From contig DFSH01000041.1 in NCBI GenBank assembly GCA_002378565.1, positions 810-7,293 of the forward strand: 6,484 nt of DNA, written 5' to 3'. Shown in pieces: positions 1 through 5,741 of the stretch (the stretch's first letter is position 1; the number at the start of each line of letters is the position of its first letter). This DNA is from Flavobacteriales bacterium UBA3442 (GTDB lineage Bacteria > Bacteroidota > Bacteroidia > Flavobacteriales > Schleiferiaceae). A program made the translations under genes and the position numbers. The notes under the pieces are model-generated. The model was not told the DNA's origin. It did no database searches and worked only from the letters and a program-made list of their open reading frames with translations.

Positions 1-2829
1 ACAGGAGCCAACAACTTCACCACCTTGGATTCTGCTGTGCAGTTCCTATCTGGTTGTGGTGTCTCTGGCCCTGTGACCTTCACATTGGCTGCCAATCAGA
101 CTTGGGTGACAGGTATTTCATTGACTAGCGTCATTGGTGCATCATCTACCAACACGGTCACCTTCCAAGGTCAGACCGGATCCAAGGTCATGGCTGCCCT
201 AGGTATGAATGAAGCAGTCTTGCTTAATGGCACCAAGTACGTGACACTGAAGGACATGATCATTGACGGCAACGGATTCACAGCAATCCGCCTGACAAAC
301 AATGCGCAGTACATCAATATCGAGGATAACTTGGTTGTGGCTGATACGGTGGGTACGACATCCTCCGTGACGGCTATTACAGCAACTTCGTCGATGACCT
401 CTGGAACGGGCTATGGCAACAATGCCAACCACATCACCATCTCAGGCAATGAGATCAAAGGTGGTTACTATGGTATTGTGATGAATGGCTCATCCTTAAG
501 TTCTCGCATCAGTGACATTAACATCCTGAACAATGACTTGACATTGCAGTATTTCTACGGTATCAGATGCTACTATGTGGAAGATGTGGACATTATTGGC
601 AACAGCTTTACTGATGCCAGAGCATCAGGTAGCTACGGTATCTACGCGGGCTATTGCTTTGATTTCAATATTGAAGAGAACAACTTGGTCGCCAAGACCT
701 ATGCCTTGTACCTGTACTACGCTAACTACCAGGCTAATGGCCTATCGACACAGAGTCGCGTGGTTAACAATATGGCTGCATCAGGTGGTGCATACGGTAT
801 GTACGCGTACACACCACGTTTTGTAGACTTCTACAACAACACCTTCAAGGGTTCTACCTATGGTGCATACTTGTACTCAACCACGTCAACGACCCTCAAG
901 TCCAAGATGTGGAATGTTCAAAACAACATCTTTGTGGGTGGATCCAACTACGCGGTCTATGTGCCGACTATTCCAGATAGCATTATTGGATGGGACTACA
1001 ACCTGTACAACACAGGTGGGGCTAACCTTGCGCGATGGGGGACAACCAATTACGCAACACTCGCCGCATGGCAAACTGCAAATACTGCCTACAATGCCAA
1101 CTCAGATGATGGCCCTGTTACGTTCATGTCGTCAGAGGATCTGCACTTGATCACGGGTGGAAATGATATTGGCACTCCGATAGCTGGTATAACGGTTGAT
1201 ATCGATGGCGATAGCCGTTCAGCGACCACTCCGGATATGGGTGCAGATGAATACAGCCCTATAACAATTGATGCATTGAATGACAAACTGATAGGTGCTT
1301 CAGGTGGTTGTGGTGACTCAACGACCATGATTTATTCGGTCTTCCAGAACTTTGGCATCAGTGCAATCACAACGCTGCCAATAGAAGTGAAGGTGACTGA
1401 CCCTGCTGGAATAGTCACGACCATGAACGCAACATACACAGGTTCATTGGCTCCATTCGCATATGACACGCTTTACATGGGATCAATCAACACATACAGT
1501 GGTGGGGTTTATGACTTCATCTCTTATACACAGTTAGTGAATGATGGACGTGGCAACAATGACACTATCGCAAAGACAGGAAGTTCATTCTTGCCGTATG
1601 AACCTGTTGTCACTGGTTTAGTTGATACAGTTTGTGTTGGTCAAGACTCTATAACACTTATGGCAGTCAATGTCCCTGGAACAACTTATGGTTGGTATGC
1701 TAGCGATACCAGCAGTTCTGTTCTTACCATGGGTGACTACCATACGGTGGCAACTTCGGGTCAGTCTAGCTATTGGGTTGGTTATTTGAATACAGCTGAT
1801 TCTTTGGCTGGACCTATCCCTGGTGGTAATGGCCAATCGGGCAACATGTTCAACATCATTAACACTTCAGGAGCCCCCTTGAGTATCACAGGATTCTCTC
1901 AAGGACCGGGCTCTGGCGGAACAAGTGTGACGGGTGTTACGGTTCAGGTCTATAGCACACCGGGTGATTACACGACACAGTCTGCAGCCTCATGGTCTCC
2001 AGCTGGTACTGCAGTTACCAATCTCACTTCGGGTGCTGCTACAGGGTATTGCCCAGTGTCAGTGACAATACCTGCAGGTGCTACGTACGGTTTCTATGTG
2101 GGAATCACAACGGGAACTGTTCAGTACACCAATGGTAGTGGAACGCCGGGTTCAACGACATGGTTTAGCAATAATGACATGATTGTTACTGAAGGAAAAG
2201 GTGGTCCTTATCCTAATCCAACGTTCCAACCTCGTAATTGGAATGGAACGGTGCACTATGGCGCAGCTGGCTGCTCTAATATCAGAGCTGAAGTTGAGTT
2301 TGCAGTAAATTCTGACACGGCATTGGCAGTTGGTTCAGGTACTGAGATAGTTCCTGCTTCGGGCACCTATGACTTTGATGCCACTGGTTCATACGGTCAG
2401 ACCTATGACTGGACCTTTGGTGATGGCAATGTTGGCTCAGGCTTGACGGTTCAGCATAGCTACCCGACGGCAGGTGTTTACACCGTCAGCTTGGTGGTTT
2501 ATGACACCCTCTGTGGTTCAGCTGACAGCATCTCCTTCCAGGTAACCAGCCATGTTGGTCTGGATGAGAATGTCTTGGGTCAATTGATTCAAGCTTACCC
2601 GAACCCATCCAATGGCCAGTTGATGATTACCATCGATGGCATGAATGACTTCGAGGGCTTGCTTCAGGTTGTCAATGGCGTGGGCCAGGTGCTTGTTCAA
2701 GAAACGGTTGCCAAGCAATCTGGACTTGTATCCATACCGATGGACTTGAGAGATCTAGCGAAGGGTGTTTACACCATCCGTCTGGCTGGAGAAGCTGGAG
2801 AGAACAACCTTCGTGTTGTGCTTCAGTAA
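1..2829 (+). CDS. T9SS-secreted right-handed beta-helix / Ig-like / PKD surface protein (5' end outside window)
   Basis: The frame is open from base 1, so this is the last 942 residues of a longer protein whose signal peptide lies upstream. A TTG at 25 is not a credible start. Domains in fragment numbering: residues 1-75 are a lead-in typical of Bacteroidota beta-helix proteins (SGCGVSGPVTF). Residues about 80-380 form a right-handed beta-helix with at least seven coils, each pairing an Asn-rich turn (GNEI, NNDL, GNSF, ENNL, NNMA, NNTF, NNIF) with a Y[GA]x[VRY] strand. The helix closes with GADEYSP (414-420). Residues 421-530 look like a CARDB/Ig-like domain, and 535-600 like the start of an Ig-like domain. 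Residues 612-755 are a GNMF...PAGATYGFYV...RNWNGTVHYG beta domain. Residues 792-835 are a PKD domain (WTFGDG 804-809). Residues 853-942 are the T9SS type A sorting domain (AYPNPSNG 865-872, GVYTIRL near the end). Family knowledge predicts export through the outer membrane with cleavage of the C-terminal domain. Adhesion or polysaccharide binding is inference; no catalytic residues were identified. Confidence 0.93.
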   Translation, partial: TGANNFTTLDSAVQFLSGCGVSGPVTFTLAANQTWVTGISLTSVIGASSTNTVTFQGQTGSKVMAALGMNEAVLLNGTKYVTLKDMIIDGNGFTAIRLTNNAQYINIEDNLVVADTVGTTSSVTAITATSSMTSGTGYGNNANHITISGNEIKGGYYGIVMNGSSLSSRISDINILNNDLTLQYFYGIRCYYVEDVDIIGNSFTDARASGSYGIYAGYCFDFNIEENNLVAKTYALYLYYANYQANGLSTQSRVVNNMAASGGAYGMYAYTPRFVDFYNNTFKGSTYGAYLYSTTSTTLKSKMWNVQNNIFVGGSNYAVYVPTIPDSIIGWDYNLYNTGGANLARWGTTNYATLAAWQTANTAYNANSDDGPVTFMSSEDLHLITGGNDIGTPIAGITVDIDGDSRSATTPDMGADEYSPITIDALNDKLIGASGGCGDSTTMIYSVFQNFGISAITTLPIEVKVTDPAGIVTTMNATYTGSLAPFAYDTLYMGSINTYSGGVYDFISYTQLVNDGRGNNDTIAKTGSSFLPYEPVVTGLVDTVCVGQDSITLMAVNVPGTTYGWYASDTSSSVLTMGDYHTVATSGQSSYWVGYLNTADSLAGPIPGGNGQSGNMFNIINTSGAPLSITGFSQGPGSGGTSVTGVTVQVYSTPGDYTTQSAASWSPAGTAVTNLTSGAATGYCPVSVTIPAGATYGFYVGITTGTVQYTNGSGTPGSTTWFSNNDMIVTEGKGGPYPNPTFQPRNWNGTVHYGAAGCSNIRAEVEFAVNSDTALAVGSGTEIVPASGTYDFDATGSYGQTYDWTFGDGNVGSGLTVQHSYPTAGVYTVSLVVYDTLCGSADSISFQVTSHVGLDENVLGQLIQAYPNPSNGQLMITIDGMNDFEGLLQVVNGVGQVLVQETVAKQSGLVSIPMDLRDLAKGVYTIRLAGEAGENNLRVVLQ

Positions 2830-2850
2830 GCTTTAGTTTTTTAATTCAAG

Positions 2851-2881
2851 AAGCCCCCGGTTTGCGCCGGGGGCTTTTTTT
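2851..2881 (+). terminator. Intrinsic terminator of the T9SS protein gene
   Basis: A perfect 10-bp GC-rich stem (aagcccccgg at 2851-2860 with ccgggggctt at 2867-2876) closes a 6-nt loop (tttgcg). It runs into a T tract at 2875-2881. It lies 21 nt after the TAA stop, and its shape is that of a textbook Rho-independent terminator. The smr-like gene begins only 12 nt after the T tract, so its promoter must lie upstream of or within this element. Confidence 0.93.
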
Positions 2882-2892
2882 ATCTTGTGATC

Positions 2893-3381
2893 ATGAAGAT
2901 TGGAGACCATGGTGTCATCATTGACGGTGTAGAGCAAGGGAAAATTGTAGCCATTGATGGGGAAGCAGTAACGCTATCTGTTGATGACATGCTGTTGCAA
3001 TTCCCTCAATCGAGTGTGATGTTGAAGCAGCCATTGGATTATGGAGAACTTCCCGCGCCAAATCTGACAGAAAAAACCAAGCAAGCCCCCAAGCCATCTA
3101 AAGACCCTGAATTGTACGTTATAGATTTGCATTTATCAGCTTTGCCTAGCTTGAATCAGGGGTTGGAGCCAATGGCACATCAGTTGGCCTGCTTGAAGCA
3201 ATCTTTGCTGTTGGCCAGAAGATCAAATAGCCAAAGGGTGTTAATCAACCATGGTGTTGGGCAAGGAAAGCTGAAAGCTGCCATTGATCGTTTCCTTAAG
3301 CAGACAGGACAATGGCGTATTGTTTCCCGGCGTGAAGCATGGGGTTCAGAAGTGGTTTTCAGTCCAGACAATAGGAGTTGA
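2893..3381 (+). CDS. Small stand-alone Smr-domain protein (DUF2027-like)
   Basis: A protein of 162 residues. The N-terminal part (1-46, KIGDHGVIIDGVEQGKIVAI) resembles the small barrel at the start of Bacteroidota DUF2027/Smr proteins. A Pro/Lys-rich linker follows (about 47-73). Residues 74-157 are an Smr domain with its two diagnostic motifs: the DLH motif (VIDLH, 76-80) and the HGxGxGxLK motif (HGVGQGKLK, 120-128). Smr domains in MutS2 and related proteins bind branched nucleic acids or act as endonucleases. Whether this one cuts anything cannot be told from sequence. There are no MutS ATPase domains, so it is not mutS2. ATG 2893 is chosen because it gives the expected MKIGD-type N terminus; a GTG at 2887 in the same frame would add two residues. 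No Shine-Dalgarno sequence is seen, as is usual in Bacteroidota. The stop lies 23 nt before the inferred rnpB start, so the upstream part of the rnpB promoter overlaps the end of this gene. Confidence 0.85.
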   Translation: MKIGDHGVIIDGVEQGKIVAIDGEAVTLSVDDMLLQFPQSSVMLKQPLDYGELPAPNLTEKTKQAPKPSKDPELYVIDLHLSALPSLNQGLEPMAHQLACLKQSLLLARRSNSQRVLINHGVGQGKLKAAIDRFLKQTGQWRIVSRREAWGSEVVFSPDNRS

Positions 3382-3392
3382 CGACAAAAGAG

Positions 3393-3400
3393 TACCTTTG
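3393..3400 (+). promoter_or_regulatory. Bacteroidota-type -7 promoter element of rnpB
   Basis: TACCTTTG is an exact match to the TAnnTTTG -7 consensus of the Bacteroidota housekeeping sigma factor. Its last G is 5 nt before 3405, the first base of RNase P helix P1, which is where transcription should begin. No good TTTG stands at the expected -33 position; the nearest TTG (3378-3380) is too close. The element lies in the 23-nt gap after the Smr gene. Confidence 0.7.
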
Positions 3401-3404
3401 CGCC

Positions 3405-3794
3405 GCGTATAGCTGGCCTTGTCGCTTCACGATTTATCATGAAGAGGAAAGTCCGGACATCACAGAGCACCGCGCTTCCTAACAGGAAGGCGGCACAGCC
3501 TTCGGGCTGGGTCGATAGATAGTGCCGCAGAAAGGTAGACCGCCATCGGCCTCGTACGAGTCGATTTGGTAAGGGTGAAAAGGTGAGGTAAGAGCTCACC
3601 AGTGGAGCAGGTAACTGCTTCAGCTAGGTAAACCTCGCGGGATGAAATGCCATGTAGGCTAGGGTTTGAGAACGGTTCGTTCGACCTGGCGGGTAGGCAG
3701 ATAGAGCGTCATGGTGACATGCCGCCTAGAGGAATGACAGGGACACGCCGTGAGGCGTGAACAGAATCCGGCTTATACAGCTGTACGCTTTTTT
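3405..3794 (+). ncRNA. rnpB: RNase P RNA, bacterial type A
   Basis: This is the catalytic RNA of ribonuclease P, which removes 5' leaders from tRNA precursors. It carries all the universal landmarks. Helix P1 pairs 3405-3415 with 3778-3788 over 11 bp (one G-U). The conserved GAGGAAAGTCCGGAC block is at 3444-3458. P4 pairs 3449-3457 with 3767-3774 and leaves the universal bulged U at 3452. P3 is a hairpin at about 3425-3444. A UUCG-capped hairpin lies at 3496-3509. The AGGGTGAAA...GGTAAGAGCTCACC region (P7-P9 core) ends at 3600. The GGGTAGG loop at 3691-3697 holds the GGU that pairs with tRNA CCA. A P18-like hairpin (3706-3725) and a P19-like hairpin (3744-3759) both have GUGA tetraloops. CCTAGAGGAATGAC is at 3725-3738 and ACAGAATCCGGCTTA at 3761-3775. 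The exact 5' end is inferred from P1 and the promoter box; the 3' end is taken at the T tract. Confidence 0.98.
3778..3794 (+). terminator. Probable rnpB terminator formed by the P1 3' arm plus T tract
   Basis: Six Ts at 3789-3794 follow directly on the 3' strand of helix P1 (3778-3788). The partner strand is the 5' end of the RNA, so the stem is long-range rather than a local hairpin. Termination here is plausible but may be partial. The helicase ATG lies only 12 nt downstream. Confidence 0.45.
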
Positions 3795-3806
3795 AAATAT
3801 TTTACC

Positions 3807-5669
3807 ATGACCACTTTTTCAGATTTAGGCCTAGCAGAACCATTGGTTCAGGCCGTAACCGACTTAGGCTTCACCGAGGCCACACCCGTTCAAGCAAAAG
3901 CCATCCCCGAACTCCTCGAAGGAGGCAGGGACATGCTAGCCTTGGCACAAACAGGCACAGGCAAGACTGCCGCCTTTGGCCTTCCGATGTTACACCATTT
4001 AGTGGATGCGGGAGGAAACAAAAAACCCAAAGGGCTGATTCTTTCTCCAACCCGTGAGCTCTGTGTTCAGATTACAGGCGAAATGGAGAAGTATGCAGCG
4101 CACATGCCGCAAATTCGTATCATGGCTGCTTATGGCGGATCATCGGTAAGGGATCAGATTCAATCCTTGAAGCGAGGTGTAGACATAGTTGTTGCTACAC
4201 CAGGGCGTTTGAAGGACTTGATTGCTCGACGTGCTATGGACTTAAGCCAGGTTGAAACCGTGGTTTTGGATGAGTCAGATGAGATGTTGAACATGGGTTT
4301 CTTGGATGATGTTCGTGAAATACTAGGTCAAGTGAGAGAGGATTCTGCCACATGGTTGTTTTCTGCCACATTGCCAAGAGAGATTGAGCGCATCATCAAA
4401 GACTTCATGGAGAATCCTTTGAAGGTGATGATCAGTGGCCGCAATGAAGCGACCACCTCCGTTGAACATAAATTATTCGTGACACATCGCGATCGTCGAT
4501 ACGCTGGATTGCGCCGTTTGCTTGATAGCGCGCCAGGTTTCTATGGCATGATCTTTTGTCCGACCAGGGTTGAAACAAGGGAATTGTCTGAACAACTCAT
4601 TGGTGATGGCTACACCTCAGCTGCATTGCATGGTGAACTTTCTCAGCAACAGCGTGACTTGGTCATGCATGCATTCCGTAACAAGCAGATTCGTTACTTG
4701 GTTTGCACGGATGTTGCTGCAAGGGGTATTGATGTGCAAGACATCACCCATGTTGTCCACTTCAGGATGCCAAAGGATAAAGAAGTCTACACCCACCGTT
4801 CTGGTCGCACAGGTCGTGCTGGCAAGGTAGGTGAGTCATGGGCTCTGTTGACCCCGACTGAGTCAAGAAAAATCAACATTCTTGAGCGTCAAATCGGACG
4901 AAAAATTCCACAGCATGATTTCCCTTCACGCCAAGATGTGGTAACGGGTCAGTTGATTAATTTTGCTGATCGTGTTGTTAAACAGGACAAAGGCAAGGAA
5001 GTCATCGCACCATTCATTGAGACCGTTGTTCCTATGTTTAAGTCATTGAAGAAAGCGGAGATCATTGAGCATTTCTTATCTGCGGAATTTGAAACCCTTT
5101 TCCGTCACTATGCAGAGCATACCGATTTGGATCTAAATGCACCCGCTCAAGGCGGAAGAAAAGATCGTCCTGATCGCGGCGAAAGGGGTGAACGTGGCAA
5201 CCATAGCAGAGGAGGTCGAGAAGATGAGCAACGATTCTGGATCAACTTAGGTGAGAAAGCTGGATTCTCTTGGCCCTTGCTTAAAGACTTTGTTCGTGAG
5301 TCAGCTGGATTGGGTGACTTTGATGTGCAAGGTGTGAATGTAGCCCCAGCTCATGGGTATTTCACAGTTCCAAAAACGGCAGTTGACAAAATCAAAGAAG
5401 AGATTGAAGGCGCTAAGTGGGAAGGTATTGAAATCAAGCTTGATGCTGTAGAGCATCATGTCGGCAGAGAATCTAGAGACAGAGATGGCGGCAACCGCAA
5501 TCGCAGAGGCGGAGGCTACCGTGGCGGAAACCGCAGTGGTGGTGGCGGAAATCGTGGCGGCAGCGGTGGTTACCGTGGCGGTGGCGGAAATCGTGGCGGC
5601 GGCGGTGGTTACCGTGGCGGTGGCGGCGGCGGTGGTTACCGTGGCGGTGGAGGTAGTAGCCGCTACTAG
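3807..5669 (+). CDS. deaD: DEAD-box ATP-dependent RNA helicase, DeaD/CsdA type with RGG tail
   Basis: A protein of 620 residues that unwinds RNA duplexes using ATP, probably in ribosome assembly, RNA decay or cold adaptation (family knowledge). Visible motifs: Q motif (FSDLGL...TPVQ, 4-29), motif I AQTGTGKT (47-54), Ia PTREL (81-85), Ib TPGR (131-134), motif II DESD (155-158, Ser in place of the usual Ala), III SAT (186-188), IV MIFCPTR (248-254), V TDVAARGID (301-309) and VI HRSGRTGR (330-337). A charged Arg/Gly linker (448-473) leads to a DbpA-like RNA-binding domain (about 475-548, starting RFWINLGEKAGF). The tail 553-620 is rich in RGG/GGYRGG. ATG 3807 gives the standard MTTFSDLGL start; the same frame stays open upstream to 3750, but that stretch is rnpB. 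The leader is A/T-rich without a Shine-Dalgarno sequence. Only 12 nt separate it from the rnpB T tract, which suggests read-through or a promoter inside rnpB. The deaD assignment rests on architecture; other DEAD-box paralogues are possible. Confidence 0.95.
   Translation: MTTFSDLGLAEPLVQAVTDLGFTEATPVQAKAIPELLEGGRDMLALAQTGTGKTAAFGLPMLHHLVDAGGNKKPKGLILSPTRELCVQITGEMEKYAAHMPQIRIMAAYGGSSVRDQIQSLKRGVDIVVATPGRLKDLIARRAMDLSQVETVVLDESDEMLNMGFLDDVREILGQVREDSATWLFSATLPREIERIIKDFMENPLKVMISGRNEATTSVEHKLFVTHRDRRYAGLRRLLDSAPGFYGMIFCPTRVETRELSEQLIGDGYTSAALHGELSQQQRDLVMHAFRNKQIRYLVCTDVAARGIDVQDITHVVHFRMPKDKEVYTHRSGRTGRAGKVGESWALLTPTESRKINILERQIGRKIPQHDFPSRQDVVTGQLINFADRVVKQDKGKEVIAPFIETVVPMFKSLKKAEIIEHFLSAEFETLFRHYAEHTDLDLNAPAQGGRKDRPDRGERGERGNHSRGGREDEQRFWINLGEKAGFSWPLLKDFVRESAGLGDFDVQGVNVAPAHGYFTVPKTAVDKIKEEIEGAKWEGIEIKLDAVEHHVGRESRDRDGGNRNRRGGGYRGGNRSGGGGNRGGSGGYRGGGGNRGGGGGYRGGGGGGGYRGGGGSSRY
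5541..5645 (+). repeat. In-frame 39-nt tandem repeats coding for the RGG tail
   Basis: Two adjacent 39-nt units (5541-5579 and 5580-5618) are identical except for one base (A at 5562, G at 5601, a Ser/Gly change). They encode GGGNRGGSGGYRG and GGGNRGGGGGYRG. A third unit (5619-5645, 27 nt) is the same sequence with 12 nt missing in the middle. More degenerate Gly/Arg units precede it from about 5509. All changes keep the reading frame. Confidence 0.9.
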
Positions 5670-5706
5670 CGCTTCAAGAGCAACGGTCACATAAATTATT
5701 CGAATA

Positions 5707-5741
5707 CTACCTGACTGAGTTAATGAAACTCAGATAGGTAG
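5707..5741. terminator. Long imperfect hairpin between convergent genes, possible terminator
   Basis: Bases 5707-5721 pair with 5727-5741 around a 5-nt loop. Read on the plus strand there are 13 Watson-Crick pairs, one G-U (5713/5735) and one A-A mismatch (5714/5734). It starts 37 nt after the helicase stop and includes the trxB stop codon and its last codons. Neither side carries a clear T tract: after the hairpin on the minus strand the sequence is A/T-rich (TATTCGAATAATTTATG), and on the plus strand it is trxB coding sequence. It may terminate or protect the 3' ends of one or both transcripts. Confidence 0.5.

Noticed and set aside
25..27. TTG at 25 as the start of the first gene
   Set aside because: The frame is open upstream to base 1, and a secreted T9SS protein needs a signal peptide, which is absent here. 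The gene is simply cut by the window edge.
3180..3599. 139-codon open frame on the minus strand
   Set aside because: It runs antisense across the end of the Smr gene and the structured core of rnpB, and shows no recognisable domain.
3776..3785. TACAGCTGTA palindrome as an operator for the helicase
   Set aside because: It is part of rnpB: these bases include the 3' strand of helix P1 and are explained by RNA structure.
3750..3806. Upstream extension of the helicase reading frame starting at GTG 3750 (19 extra residues)
   Set aside because: It lies inside rnpB, including the conserved ACAGAATCCGGCTTA block and P1. The ATG at 3807 gives the standard N terminus just ahead of the Q motif.
5541..5645. 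Tandem repeats as a possible CRISPR array or regulatory repeat
   Set aside because: There are no unique spacers; the units are contiguous, in frame and coding for an RGG tail.
5301..5690. 129-codon minus-strand frame made of Ala/Thr/Val repeats
   Set aside because: It is the shadow of the Gly-rich helicase tail: GGN-type codons read in another frame give low-complexity Ala/Thr/Val.
5458..5694. 78-codon plus-strand frame rich in Ala and Val overlapping the helicase tail
   Set aside because: It is another frame of the same repeats, with no independent start context; the helicase frame has clear homology.
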